Shown: positions 37,111 through 46,721, counted from the stretch's first letter. The stretch: DNA of 64,000 nt from Dysgonomonas mossii (GCF_004569505.1 NZ_SPPK01000001.1:310001-374000); one strand, 5' to 3'. Notes: generated from the letters alone by a model not told the origin. Made by a program: numbers and translations.

Positions 37111-37142
37111 AAAAAAAAGCTTATCTGATTACAGATAAGCTT
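37111..37142 (-). terminator. Intrinsic terminator of the secG operon
   Basis: Stem AAGCTTATCTG / CAGATAAGCTT with loop TAAT (minus strand), followed on the minus strand by eight Ts, 30 bp after the secG stop. Confidence 0.88.
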
Positions 37143-37171
37143 CCTTATATTATATGATTTTTATATTTTCC

Positions 37172-37555
37172 TTATTCAGTAGGAGGTGTTGTAGGCTGTT
37201 GGGTAGGAGCCGGAGTAGTTGTACTTGCTGCACCTTGACCTTGATTAAGAGGTAAAGTAGTAGACATATCAGGTGTTCCTGTAGCAGGAGTAGTTGGTAT
37301 GCTTATATCCGGTTTTGCTGTTCCTAAACCACCTTTAGGTCTGATCATAACACAAACAATACTCATTATCATGATGAAACCAGCCAATCCCCAAGTTGCT
37401 TTCTCTAAGAAGTCTGTGGTTTTACGAACTCCCATGATTGCATTTGAAGATGAAAATCCTGATGAAAGGCCTCCGCCTTTTGAGTTTTGAACAAGAACTA
37501 TAAGTACCAAGGCTATAGCTGCTATCACAATTAATATGGTAATAAGTGCGATCAT
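37172..37555 (-). CDS. secG: Preprotein translocase subunit SecG
   Basis: A 127-residue subunit of SecYEG. Two membrane helices (about 4-24 and 52-72) flank the conserved loop VLVQNSKGGGLSSGF. The C-terminal 45 residues are Pro/Thr/Gln-rich and extend beyond E. coli SecG, as usual in Bacteroidetes. Last gene of the activator-lptE-TPR-secG operon; overlaps the previous gene by 4 nt. Confidence 0.95.
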   Translation of the reverse strand: MIALITILIVIAAIALVLIVLVQNSKGGGLSSGFSSSNAIMGVRKTTDFLEKATWGLAGFIMIMSIVCVMIRPKGGLGTAKPDISIPTTPATGTPDMSTTLPLNQGQGAASTTTPAPTQQPTTPPTE

Positions 37556-38331
37556 TTTTTATCTTTAGATTTTGAATTTATAATCAATTTTTCGAGAAAA
37601 CTCAATTGGTCTGCAAAGTAAATATTTTTTTTTGGATAATTCAAACTTAAATGTTTAATTATTTTGTATGCTTTCTCATACTTCTGCTGCTTTATATATA
37701 TTTTGGCAAGGGTCTCGGTGAAAAACAAGTCTTCATTTAATTCATCCTGATCTTCATTGCTGTCTTTTAGTTCATAAGTATGATCTCGGAGCGACTCATC
37801 TTCTTTCTCTATTTGGATGTGGATGCCATCTTCTTCCGATTTAGTAATGAAGGTATCTATAATATCTTGATGCTTGAGTTGCAGGTTACTCTCTTTTTTG
37901 TTCTCTTCTTCCTGAGGCTGATACTGTATGTATGAAAAATAATCGGTTGTGGCTATGCTCGAATGGGATATACTATACTCCAGTTGCATGTCATCGCTGA
38001 TTGTTTCGCCTCGAGACTCAAAAAAAGCATTTAATAGAATGTTCGTCTTATCTTCAGCAATTTCTTTTTTACCTGTTTCTACAAAGAATTGTTGATATTC
38101 TTCACTGAATATATAATAGAATAGAGCTCTTCTGTCAGCTATTGTAATACTGAGCCTTTCCAGTTCTGTTTTATATCTTTCAGGTTCGTATACATACACA
38201 GCTTTTAGATATATGAAAATGGCAACTTGAAAAAAAGGGTATTCGAAAGCAATTCTCTCCAGACTTCCGATATCGGATTTGGATGGAGAGTTTTTTTGAA
38301 TAATAAATTCATTAAGCTTCTGAATATCCAT
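37552..38331 (-). CDS. Tetratricopeptide-like protein of unknown function
   Basis: A 259-residue cytoplasmic protein. The first 110 residues are helical (MDIQKLNEFIIQ ... YPFFQVAIFIYLKAVYVYEPERYK), followed by an acidic linker, and a C-terminal TPR-like pair (FFTETLAKIYIKQQKYEKAYKIIKHL) near 205-240. ATG 38331 is preferred over a TTG 45 nt upstream. The position between lptE and secG is conserved in Bacteroidales as I recall; role unknown, perhaps envelope biogenesis. Confidence 0.8.
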   Translation of the reverse strand: MDIQKLNEFIIQKNSPSKSDIGSLERIAFEYPFFQVAIFIYLKAVYVYEPERYKTELERLSITIADRRALFYYIFSEEYQQFFVETGKKEIAEDKTNILLNAFFESRGETISDDMQLEYSISHSSIATTDYFSYIQYQPQEEENKKESNLQLKHQDIIDTFITKSEEDGIHIQIEKEDESLRDHTYELKDSNEDQDELNEDLFFTETLAKIYIKQQKYEKAYKIIKHLSLNYPKKNIYFADQLSFLEKLIINSKSKDKK

Positions 38332-38369
38332 GTTTAAGATCTTATAGCAATATTTAAGATTATTGTTTA

Positions 38370-38873
38370 CTACCAATTCGACATGGTTGCATTAAATATC
38401 TGGTCTACTATCTCTTTTGTGAGTTCTTCTCCGAGTTTATCTTGTACATCGGTAAGCATTTTGCTACTCTCAAAATCTCGATATGCCGAGATTGTCTCCT
38501 CTTTATCCTCTTCCGGTCTCACATTGTTTCTAAATCGGAATTTAACCGCCATCGTAAGTCGAGTCTGCGAAGCCAGATTGTTTTCCTGCACAGCCAGAGG
38601 TGTCAGATCCCAACGTACAATCTCGCCTTCTATTTCCATTGACGGCGCTACACTGGTAAACTGTAGTTTGGTTCCGCGTATAAACACATCTTTCATCTCC
38701 TCATTAAACATTTGAGCTAACATAGGATATACGTTAGGCGACTGGTTTTGGAAGTCGCGAATCTCTAAAGTGGGTGTTTCGGAATAGTTAATGTTCGAAC
38801 CGTTAAACTTGTATGAAATTGTACAAGCTGTCATCATGATTAACACTAGGATCAACAGACCGATTTTTTTCAT
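38370..38873 (-). CDS. lptE: LptE-like LPS assembly lipoprotein
   Basis: A 167-residue lipoprotein (lipobox MMTAC, C16). It matches the Bacteroidetes LptE family: CTISYKFNGSNINY near the start, then TLEIRDFQNQSPNVYPMLAQ, a beta-rich middle, and TEEL-like KLGEELTKEIVDQIF at the end. LptE plugs the LptD barrel and helps LPS reach the cell surface. It overlaps the upstream activator gene by 4 nt. Confidence 0.85.
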   Translation of the reverse strand: MKKIGLLILVLIMMTACTISYKFNGSNINYSETPTLEIRDFQNQSPNVYPMLAQMFNEEMKDVFIRGTKLQFTSVAPSMEIEGEIVRWDLTPLAVQENNLASQTRLTMAVKFRFRNNVRPEEDKEETISAYRDFESSKMLTDVQDKLGEELTKEIVDQIFNATMSNW

Positions 38874-40156
38874 AAATTTTCCAGATTATATTCTTTTATT
38901 TTTCTGTATAGTGTACGTTCCGATATTTTCAGGTCTTGAGCCGCATTCTTACGCTTTCCGTTATGACGATCCAACGCTTTTATGATCATGTCTTTTTCTA
39001 CATCCTGTAGCGAAAGTGTTTCCTCTTCATATTCGGGAGCTTCTATTATATCTACGTCAGCAATATCATTTCTGGTAGGGGTAATAGTATGAGGATCATT
39101 TTTTATAGTAAGAGGTGTAGTTGCTCCTTTGTCAGCTGCACTTACTACCATAGTGGGTAAAGTGTTATCGCTTTTGCTGATTGTGGATGCAGATACAGCA
39201 TCTGAGGCTTTTAGATTTCCGGCAACAATATCATGAACAATTTTTTTTAGCTCGTTCATGTCTTTTTTCATATCAAAAAGTACCTGATAGAGTATTTCTC
39301 GCTCATTACTAAAGTTTTTAGGATCATTATGTCCCGCAGAAGTGTGTATGGGAATTAAGCCAACCTCGTTTGCCGGAAGATAAAGTTTTAGTATATCCGG
39401 AGTTATTTCTCTTGCCTGTTCTATAATTGATATCTGTTCGGTGATGTTCTTTAGCTGGCGAATATTCCCCGGCCAATAGTAGTCTTTGAGCATTTGTTTT
39501 GCCGATTCGGTTAAAACAATAGACGGCATGTTGTATTTTTCAGCACAGTCGCTTGCAAACTTTCTAAAGAGTAGAGGAATGTCGTCTTTCCTGTCTCTTA
39601 GTGCAGGTATCCGAATGGGGACAGTGTTTAAGCGGTAATACAAGTCTTCACGAAAACGTCCGTTTCGTGTAGCTGTTATCATGTCCAGATTTGTAGCCGC
39701 AACAACACGTACATCTGTTTTCTCTACTTTTGATGATCCTACTTTTATAAATTCACCAGTCTCGAGTACCCGAAGTAAACGAGCCTGTGTAGAAAGGGGT
39801 AATTCTCCTACTTCGTCGAGGAATAGTGTCCCTCCATTCGCTACTTCGAAATACCCTTTTCGTTCGCCTGTAGCTCCGGTAAAGGATCCTTTTTCGTGTC
39901 CGAAAAGTTCTGAATCTATAGTGCCTTCGGGGATAGACCCACAGTTGACCGCAATATAAGTTCCATGTTTACGATGGCTGAACTGATGGATAATCTGCGG
40001 AAAACTTTCTTTTCCCACTCCGCTCTCTCCTGTCACTAGTACAGACATATCGGTAGGTGCTACCTGAAGCGCTATGTCTATAGCTCGGTTAAGATCGGGT
40101 GTGTTCCCTATGATGCCGAAGCGTTGTTTTACCTGTTGTATATCTGGTCTTGCCAT
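38870..40156 (-). CDS. Sigma-54-dependent activator without receiver domain
   Basis: A 428-residue AAA+ enhancer-binding protein. It starts almost directly with the ATPase: Walker A GESGVGKE (43-50), GSFTGA (90-95, a GAFTGA variant for sigma-54 contact), Walker B LFLDEVG (111-117), and the arginine-finger region GRFREDLYYRLN. A linker of about 120 residues follows, then a Fis-type HTH (KRKNAAQDLKISERTLYRKIKEY) at the C-terminus. No sensory domain, so control must come from elsewhere. First gene of the lptE-secG operon. ATG 40156 chosen over a TTG upstream. Confidence 0.93.
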   Translation of the reverse strand: MARPDIQQVKQRFGIIGNTPDLNRAIDIALQVAPTDMSVLVTGESGVGKESFPQIIHQFSHRKHGTYIAVNCGSIPEGTIDSELFGHEKGSFTGATGERKGYFEVANGGTLFLDEVGELPLSTQARLLRVLETGEFIKVGSSKVEKTDVRVVAATNLDMITATRNGRFREDLYYRLNTVPIRIPALRDRKDDIPLLFRKFASDCAEKYNMPSIVLTESAKQMLKDYYWPGNIRQLKNITEQISIIEQAREITPDILKLYLPANEVGLIPIHTSAGHNDPKNFSNEREILYQVLFDMKKDMNELKKIVHDIVAGNLKASDAVSASTISKSDNTLPTMVVSAADKGATTPLTIKNDPHTITPTRNDIADVDIIEAPEYEEETLSLQDVEKDMIIKALDRHNGKRKNAAQDLKISERTLYRKIKEYNLENL

Positions 40157-40283
40157 TTTATTAGATAGATAAGTCACAAATAAACAAAAGTTTATATGTG
40201 AAGTTTAACGAAACCTGACAAAATTACATATTAATTTCAGTTTTGTCAGTCTTTTTTAGTGAAGATTTCTAAAGGTGATGAGT

Positions 40284-41120
40284 TTAATCTGTAGATTTAG
40301 CTAAAGCGTATGTTTTAGCTTTCAAAAACTCTCCGAATTCCTTTATATCTGTATGTTTTGCCTGTTCTTCCGGTAGTATTGGCTCACCCAATCGTAAGTA
40401 TATAGTTTTACTCTTTTTATTATACACTTCATGTCCTAACCTCAATGAACGGAGTCTCCAATTTACAAGATCAAGAAAGTTAAAGAACCAAGAATTTTTA
40501 CCGCTAAAGTACATTGGTATCACAGGTACTTTCGATTTTTTTATCAGCTTTAGCACTGGTTCTTGCCATTCACGGTCTTCAACCTCCATTCTGAAGTTTC
40601 TTACTTTTGTCTTAGAGACAGCACCGGCAGGGAAGAATCCCAATGGATGTCCGCTTTTGATATGTTCGATGGATTGTTTTATTCCTTCGAGGCTTGACTT
40701 ACTTGCCATTTTTCCGCTTTGGAAAGGATTAACAGCAATGAAGTTGGGAGACATTGTGTCTATCATACCGAGAATGAAATTTACCATCATTTTATAGTCG
40801 GGGCGAACCGATGCGATTGTGGCAATGGCGGCAATACCATCTATGTGACCGTATGCATGGTTCGAGACAGTGATAAACGAAGCTTCTTCGTATTGGTTAA
40901 GCACTTCTATGTTTTCGACTACTATATTGACACCAACGTCTTGTAATAAATGTTTGCAAAATTCAGGGCCTTCGTATTGCTTCGAAGTATCGTAGATGCG
41001 GTTGACCTTATTCATTCCGGTCAGCCACATAGCAAATTTTATAAGTATATTTCCAAATGGACCACGCAAAATAGGGCTCATTTTGCGAACATCATCATAG
41101 CTCAGTAATTTTTCCTTCAT
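40284..41120 (-). CDS. Lysophospholipid acyltransferase (PlsC-like)
   Basis: A 278-residue membrane-associated acyltransferase. The catalytic motif reads SNHAYGHIDG (H-x5-D), the variant seen in hemolysin/OlsB-like branches rather than the classic HX4D. Later motifs are GFFPAGAVSKTKVRNF (the EGxR-equivalent region) and VPVIPMYFSG. Probably makes phosphatidic acid or acylated amino-acid lipids; substrate not decidable by eye. Single gene. Confidence 0.85.
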   Translation of the reverse strand: MKEKLLSYDDVRKMSPILRGPFGNILIKFAMWLTGMNKVNRIYDTSKQYEGPEFCKHLLQDVGVNIVVENIEVLNQYEEASFITVSNHAYGHIDGIAAIATIASVRPDYKMMVNFILGMIDTMSPNFIAVNPFQSGKMASKSSLEGIKQSIEHIKSGHPLGFFPAGAVSKTKVRNFRMEVEDREWQEPVLKLIKKSKVPVIPMYFSGKNSWFFNFLDLVNWRLRSLRLGHEVYNKKSKTIYLRLGEPILPEEQAKHTDIKEFGEFLKAKTYALAKSTD

Positions 41121-41179
41121 GCTGCTGTTTTTTTACTGTTGCAAATTTCGTTAAAATTGAAATATTAGACAAGTATTAA

Positions 41180-41680
41180 TTAAGATTCGTCATGAAGTTC
41201 GATGATATCCAAGTCTGAGATATTGCCTTCACTCAAGTTAAACTTAAGAAGGGTTCTGACTTTATGTATTCCGTATTTGCCTGCTGCACCCGGATTGATG
41301 AATAATCCGTTTATTTTTTTATCGAATATGACTTTCAGTATATGTGAGTGCCCGGTTATAAATAATTTGGGCGGATTCATAAGTAATATTGATTGTACTT
41401 TTCGTTCATATCTACCCGGAGAGCCTCCGATATGAATCATAAACACATCTACACCTTCGAGCGCGAAGCGTAACGTTTCCGGGTATGCTGCACGTACACG
41501 ACTATCATCGATATTCCCGTAAACTGCCCGAAAGGGTTTGCCCAAAGCTTCGAACTTTAAAGCCAACTCCATTGAACCTATATCTCCCGCATGCCATATT
41601 TCGTCACAGTCGGAAAAATATTTTGCAAACTTCTCATCCCACCAGTTATGGGTGTCAGAAAGTAATCCTATCTTTTTCAT
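41180..41680 (-). CDS. YfcE/MJ0936-type metallophosphoesterase
   Basis: A 166-residue calcineurin-like phosphodiesterase. The metal-binding motifs are visible in order: LLSDTHNWW, WHAGDIGSME, VYGNIDDSRV, and LFITGHSHILKV. Small soluble enzymes of this type hydrolyse phosphodiesters; the natural substrate is unknown. Its ATG overlaps the menA stop (TAATG), so the two are translationally coupled. ATG 41680 chosen over the longer frame. Confidence 0.92.
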   Translation of the reverse strand: MKKIGLLSDTHNWWDEKFAKYFSDCDEIWHAGDIGSMELALKFEALGKPFRAVYGNIDDSRVRAAYPETLRFALEGVDVFMIHIGGSPGRYERKVQSILLMNPPKLFITGHSHILKVIFDKKINGLFINPGAAGKYGIHKVRTLLKFNLSEGNISDLDIIELHDES

Positions 41681-42585
41681 TATAGATTGATACAAATACA
41701 AAAACAAACAGATAGGATAAATGTTCCCATCGAAGTATATTTCAAGTATGGGTCGAGTAGACGATTCTCTTTTATTTTGATAATGTTAATTAACAATTTA
41801 AAAAATACAAGAAAACTTAATAGGTAGATATATTGATACCAGTGGGTACTATATAATATAGAATATGCCGTAAGGGAAACGAACGCTCCTATAATTAATA
41901 GGGCGTGGTATATCTTAGCATTCTTGATTCCTATCCGTACAGGGATTGTTATTTTCCCCGATTTTCTATCATTATCTATGTCGCGCATATTGTTAAGATT
42001 GAGTACGGCAGCTGTTAGCAAACCCAAAGCTATAGCAGGTAGCCACGGCTTGAAATCTATGGTGTGGGTATGTAAAAAATATGTTCCAACTACCGATACA
42101 AGTCCAAAAAAGATGAAAGAGAAAATATCTCCCAACCCCTTGTATCCATAAGGATTTTTTCCGGCTGTATATTTTATTGCGGCGACAATACTACCCAGTC
42201 CCAAGCCTAGAAAGAGTAAAATATATTGCCACGCCATAAACTGAAGAGCAACGTAAACAAGCAATATTCCGATCACAATAGCACATGCTATAGCTATTTT
42301 TATAGCTTTAGCCATCTCTTCGGGAGTAATGGCTCCGCTTTGAACTGTTCGTTGAGGTCCTATTCTTTCGCCTGTGATATCTGTGCCTTGTTGGTAATCA
42401 CCAAGGTCGTTTGCCATATTGGATAGCAGTTGTAATACATTCGCTACCAAAATGGTCAGAATAAATACAAATATGCTGAATTTTCCTGTGCTATATGCGA
42501 TCCCGCTGCCACATAGTGCTGTAGCTCCCGCCAAGAATAGTGTGCGTGGACGCAGAGCCGATACCCAAGATTTTACAGATGCCAT
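41680..42585 (-). CDS. menA: 1,4-dihydroxy-2-naphthoate polyprenyltransferase
   Basis: Attaches the isoprenoid tail in menaquinone synthesis. A 301-residue UbiA-family membrane enzyme with about eight helices. First Asp-rich motif NMANDLGDYQQGTD, then GPQRTVQSGAI; the second motif is NNMRDIDNDRKSGK with KITIPVRIG. Menaquinone is the respiratory quinone expected in Bacteroidales. First gene of a two-gene unit with the phosphodiesterase. Confidence 0.95.
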   Translation of the reverse strand: MASVKSWVSALRPRTLFLAGATALCGSGIAYSTGKFSIFVFILTILVANVLQLLSNMANDLGDYQQGTDITGERIGPQRTVQSGAITPEEMAKAIKIAIACAIVIGILLVYVALQFMAWQYILLFLGLGLGSIVAAIKYTAGKNPYGYKGLGDIFSFIFFGLVSVVGTYFLHTHTIDFKPWLPAIALGLLTAAVLNLNNMRDIDNDRKSGKITIPVRIGIKNAKIYHALLIIGAFVSLTAYSILYSTHWYQYIYLLSFLVFFKLLINIIKIKENRLLDPYLKYTSMGTFILSVCFCICINL

Positions 42586-42598
42586 AATTAAATTTGTG

Positions 42599-42629
42599 CA
42601 AAGGTATGTATTTTAGTCTGATGAGAAAA
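42599..42629 (-). promoter_or_regulatory. Promoter of menA
   Basis: Minus strand: TTTT box (42626-42629), 19-nt spacer, TACCTTTG (42599-42606), 13 bp before the ATG. Confidence 0.65.
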
Positions 42630-42692
42630 ATATTATTATCCTGTCAAATTCTAATATTACCTAAAAATAGAAAGATGACGTTACGCTTACTT

Positions 42693-45140
42693 TTACCTGT
42701 TTATAGTTTTCTTTATATTGTCTAAATCGAACAATACTCTTATTCCGAAATCCTGATATTTTGTTTTCTTGAATGACGCAAATATTCCTACATTAAGGAG
42801 CTTTGTGAAGTTTAGTGAGTAGCCCATCTCACTATATTTCATGTCGGCGGTGTATAGGTTTTTTAGATGTAGGCTTTCTGTAAACATTTTTCCTTGAAGA
42901 AATGGCAGTCGCTTAATTAATATATACTTGCTTTCGTAGTTGAAATTGGTTCTGACCCAATATCTGTTTGTTGAAGCAACATAATTGTCTAACAGCATAA
43001 AGGATACAAAGGGAGACTTTAGGTTCACTGTTACATTCGATGTGTTGAAATGTTGATAATCCACAAAGTGTATTTTGTCTCTTTCGCCCAGAAAGCGACC
43101 TCCTTCGAGTTGGTAGTTGAAGTTGCTAAACTCACTTAACTTTATATTTTGTTTTATGCCTCCCGATAATTTTTGATATTGAGCATTGTTGGTTTGCCAT
43201 CCGGAGAATGCCTGCTCATAATTAATATAGAATGTAGGAGAGGCGTATTTCTCATATTTTTTCGCTCCATCTTTTATCGAGTAATAAGCGTAAGGGGTGT
43301 ATTCTATACCTAAGTTGAATGCTGTTTTGTCAAACCTGTCGTCAGGGTATATATTAGGCGTGATTTTACTTTTCTTACCCCAGGTGTAATCCGTATTATT
43401 CGATAATCCATGACGCCTATCTATCTCCAGTCCTACAGATACAGATAATCCGTTCGAAATATCTATACTATTCGTTGCGGAAATAAAATCTTTCTGATAG
43501 AAGTAGTTATAATTCTTACCTCTTATTAGTGAATTAGAAAAGTTATTGAAGCGGTGGATACCTAGTGGATTGAAATCTTCACTTGTGCTTCCTATAGATA
43601 TAGTAAGGTTTCCTAATCTTAAAGGTGCATAAGTGAGATTTATATTACCTCCACCTACCAATCTTTTCCTAGATAAGGTATAATATATATAAGGTGTTAT
43701 TTCGAGCTTGTTGTGTTTTCCGATATTACTCGTTAACCTGAATGATTGCCCCATCCATAGCCCATCTACAAAATTATACTCATAGATACTACCTTCGAGT
43801 AGCCCGTTGAATTTAATTTTTACTTTGCTGGAGTCACTTCCTATCTGCCCTCCGTTCATTATATTTGAAAATGTCAGCTTTGGATTACGGTGCTTCTCTC
43901 TCGCCGAATCGAGATGTTGCTGTATGGAATCCCTTTTAATTAATGTTTTTATTTCCCGTTCTCCCAAAGGTATCGTTCTTACATTGGTCCAATATGCCGT
44001 ATCACGCTTGGATGCTAAACTATCAGATTTTACTATATATAAGGAGTCTTGACGTGCGATTTCAAAGGTTCTTTTCTCTTTTTTGCTTTTTGTACCACTT
44101 ATTACCGATTCATTCGTTTTAATATTACTATAGGTTAGTGATGTGTAGTAGTTCATTGTAGCTTTAATGCCGAAGATGTCAATATCAGATGCTATCAAAT
44201 AAGTAATAGGCAGATACACATTCGGTGCTAATTTCTGAAACGAGATTGTATATGCTTGTCTTGCTCCGTATGGATTAGAACGAAGTTCCGCAGAATATAT
44301 ATGCCATGTATAATCTGCTATATATATGTAGCCTTCAAAAAGGGCTGGGTCTTTTAGCTTTGGTTCTATTTTGATTTTATTTATTGTTAATCCATTCTCT
44401 TCTATAAACCCTTCGTATCTGAATTTGTAATAAGAAAATGCTTGGGGATGCAACGGCGAAATGTATGAACCAATCTTCGGATTGTACAAGGAAGTACTTA
44501 ATATTCCCATCGCATCTTTCGAATCTATATTGTCGGGAATACTGCTTGAGAATGCTTTTACTGTTTGTTCGTACTTATTGGGTGCTGTAAAACGTATTTC
44601 GTTGAAGGATTCTTGTGTAAATAGCAACTCTTTAAAATCTGATAGTTTAACCCCTTCTTCTCTTTTTGCCATTCTGTCCATCAACGACGAAACTTTAAGC
44701 AGTTCAGCATTTACCTTTATGTAGGCTTCGGCAATGTACTCTCTTACTGAAGCGGCATATAATGGTGCTTTTTCTATTGCTTTCCGCATAATAGGGTAGG
44801 CAGGGTCTTCCTGATTTGATATAGTAATTTCTTTCAGGTTGAAAGGTGTTTCATATAGTACTATATCTAATGTAGTTACTTTATCTGTACTGATCTTGAT
44901 TATTTGCACTTCGGGTTTAAACCCCAAACATTTATATTCAACTTCGTATTCTCCGTTGGCTATAGTCGTTTGGTAGCTTCCTGTTTCGTTACATACCAAC
45001 CCTTGATTTACACCTTTTATATATACTGTGCTTCCATATAACGGTTCGCCGTTTGTGTCTGTAATTTTTCCTTTAAAGTTTTGTGCGTGCAAATGAGTGA
45101 AGCAAAAAAAGGATAAAACCAAGGCAATATATAATCTCAT
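42693..45140 (-). CDS. DUF5686 outer-membrane protein with carboxypeptidase-like plug domain (copy 2)
   Basis: About 815 residues and a paralogue of the protein at 24365-26737, with the same order. Signal peptide (MRLYIALVLSFFCFTHLHAQ), a carboxypeptidase-regulatory-like domain (about 21-105, FKGKITDTNGEPLYGSTVYI), then DUF5686. The shared stretches FINYEQAFSGWQTNNAQYQK and RLPFLQGKMF... match copy 1 closely. The C-terminal third is beta-barrel-like. ATG 45140 marks the signal peptide. The two copies may handle different surface ligands; unknown. Confidence 0.87.
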   Translation of the reverse strand: MRLYIALVLSFFCFTHLHAQNFKGKITDTNGEPLYGSTVYIKGVNQGLVCNETGSYQTTIANGEYEVEYKCLGFKPEVQIIKISTDKVTTLDIVLYETPFNLKEITISNQEDPAYPIMRKAIEKAPLYAASVREYIAEAYIKVNAELLKVSSLMDRMAKREEGVKLSDFKELLFTQESFNEIRFTAPNKYEQTVKAFSSSIPDNIDSKDAMGILSTSLYNPKIGSYISPLHPQAFSYYKFRYEGFIEENGLTINKIKIEPKLKDPALFEGYIYIADYTWHIYSAELRSNPYGARQAYTISFQKLAPNVYLPITYLIASDIDIFGIKATMNYYTSLTYSNIKTNESVISGTKSKKEKRTFEIARQDSLYIVKSDSLASKRDTAYWTNVRTIPLGEREIKTLIKRDSIQQHLDSAREKHRNPKLTFSNIMNGGQIGSDSSKVKIKFNGLLEGSIYEYNFVDGLWMGQSFRLTSNIGKHNKLEITPYIYYTLSRKRLVGGGNINLTYAPLRLGNLTISIGSTSEDFNPLGIHRFNNFSNSLIRGKNYNYFYQKDFISATNSIDISNGLSVSVGLEIDRRHGLSNNTDYTWGKKSKITPNIYPDDRFDKTAFNLGIEYTPYAYYSIKDGAKKYEKYASPTFYINYEQAFSGWQTNNAQYQKLSGGIKQNIKLSEFSNFNYQLEGGRFLGERDKIHFVDYQHFNTSNVTVNLKSPFVSFMLLDNYVASTNRYWVRTNFNYESKYILIKRLPFLQGKMFTESLHLKNLYTADMKYSEMGYSLNFTKLLNVGIFASFKKTKYQDFGIRVLFDLDNIKKTINR

Positions 45141-45294
45141 TATTAGTTTATTATTTAGGGACACTTTTTAACATTCTCTACAAATATATCGGAAATATCG
45201 ATTTATTCTTTACTTATTTCCTGTTTTTATTCGATTTAATGTTACAAAGGAGTGACATTATTCTATATTCCCCTGTGAAATAAGATTATTTTAT

Positions 45295-45302
45295 TATTTT
45301 TG
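45295..45302 (+). promoter_or_regulatory. Promoter -7 element of the aspartokinase gene
   Basis: TATTTTTG, 33 bp before the ATG at 45336. Confidence 0.55.
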
Positions 45303-45335
45303 CGCTAAATTTTTTTCAAAATATTAAAGATTAAA

Positions 45336-46721
45336 ATGCTTACAGTTGAGAAAATTGGCGGAACCTCCATGTCGCAGTTTAAAGATGTGCTGGAGAACGT
45401 CATTGTAGGAAAGAGAAAGCCGGAAGAAATGTACAATCGGATATTTGTTGTATCCGCATATAATAATGTCACTAACTGGCTATTGGAACATAAAAAAACA
45501 GGAGAGCCCGGAGTATATGTTCAATTTCTCGAAAATGCAGATTATAGCATCGGTTTAGATAGTCTGTGTCAAAGGCTTTTGCTTATAAATAAGGGTTTTG
45601 AAGAAATCGGCCTGAATCTATTAGAAGCAAGAGAATTTATTACCTTTCGCCTCAAACAGGCTAAAACAATGCTTCATAGTTTGAGCAAAGTTTTGGCTTC
45701 AGGATACGTAAATGCCGAAGATATCTGTTTAGCCGCACGCGAAATTTTAGCTTCGATAGGAGAGGCGCATTCAGCGTGGAATACTGTAAATATTTTGAAT
45801 AACAATGGTATTTCTGCTCGGTTTATCGATCTATGCGGATTTAATGACTCTCTGCCTCTTACAATAGATGAGCGTATTCATAGAGCATTCAAAGGTGTTG
45901 ATTTTAGTAAGGATGTTTGTGTCGCTACCGGCTATACGAAAGGTACTGAGGGTATTATGCGTGCATTTGATAGAGGTTATACAGAGGTTACTTTTAGCAA
46001 AATTGCCGTAGAGGTAAATGCCGACGAGGCTATTATCCATAAAGAATATCACTTGTCGAGCGCTGATCCGAATATAGTAGGTGTTGATAAGGTGGTTCCT
46101 GTAGGACGAACAAATTTTATTGTTGCCGATCAGTTGGCTGATATTGGTATGGAGGCTATTCATCCGAAAGCGTCTAAACCTTTGGAACTTGCAAATATCG
46201 ATATCCGTATCAAAAATACCTTTGAACCGGAACATCCGGGTACATTGATAACAAAAGAATATGTGTCGGAAATACCGAAGATAGAGATCGTTTCAGGTAC
46301 AGATAAGGTGTTAGCTGTAGAAATTCATGATCCAATGATGGTTGGAGAGGTTGGATTTGACTTGAGAATCATGCAGATATTTGCTAAATATAATGTGAGT
46401 TATATTCTCAAATCTACAAATGCAAACTCTATTACAATGGTGGTTTGGGACAATTATAAATCACGCGAAATGATAACAGACCTGGAGGCGACATTCTATC
46501 AGGTTATTGTAGAGCGTGTAGCTTTAGTATGTGTAATGGGTACCAATATTGCATTGCCCGGATTCTTGTATAGAGCCTCGAAAGCCCTGTTTCAAAAAGG
46601 AATCAATGTTGAGAGTTTTGCTCAATCTCTACGGCAGGTGAATATGCAGTTTGTAATAAAAAGAGAATTTTATAAAGACGCGGTAATTGCACTGAATGAT
46701 GAATTGTGTATAGAGAAATAG
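45336..46721 (+). CDS. Aspartate kinase, Ask_Ect-like type
   Basis: Phosphorylates aspartate, the entry to lysine, threonine, methionine and ectoine synthesis. 461 residues with VEKIGGTSMSQF at the start, HKKTGEPGVYVQF, IGEAHSAWNTV, HKEYHLSSADPNIVG, VGRTNFIVADQLADIGMEAIHPKA, and FEPEHPGTLIT, then two C-terminal ACT domains (about 315-461). These motifs match, from memory, the ectoine-cluster aspartokinase Ask_Ect of Proteobacteria better than ordinary LysC (KFGGTS). No ect genes lie in the window, so a general or diaminopimelate role is possible. Confidence 0.9.
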   Translation: MLTVEKIGGTSMSQFKDVLENVIVGKRKPEEMYNRIFVVSAYNNVTNWLLEHKKTGEPGVYVQFLENADYSIGLDSLCQRLLLINKGFEEIGLNLLEAREFITFRLKQAKTMLHSLSKVLASGYVNAEDICLAAREILASIGEAHSAWNTVNILNNNGISARFIDLCGFNDSLPLTIDERIHRAFKGVDFSKDVCVATGYTKGTEGIMRAFDRGYTEVTFSKIAVEVNADEAIIHKEYHLSSADPNIVGVDKVVPVGRTNFIVADQLADIGMEAIHPKASKPLELANIDIRIKNTFEPEHPGTLITKEYVSEIPKIEIVSGTDKVLAVEIHDPMMVGEVGFDLRIMQIFAKYNVSYILKSTNANSITMVVWDNYKSREMITDLEATFYQVIVERVALVCVMGTNIALPGFLYRASKALFQKGINVESFAQSLRQVNMQFVIKREFYKDAVIALNDELCIEK

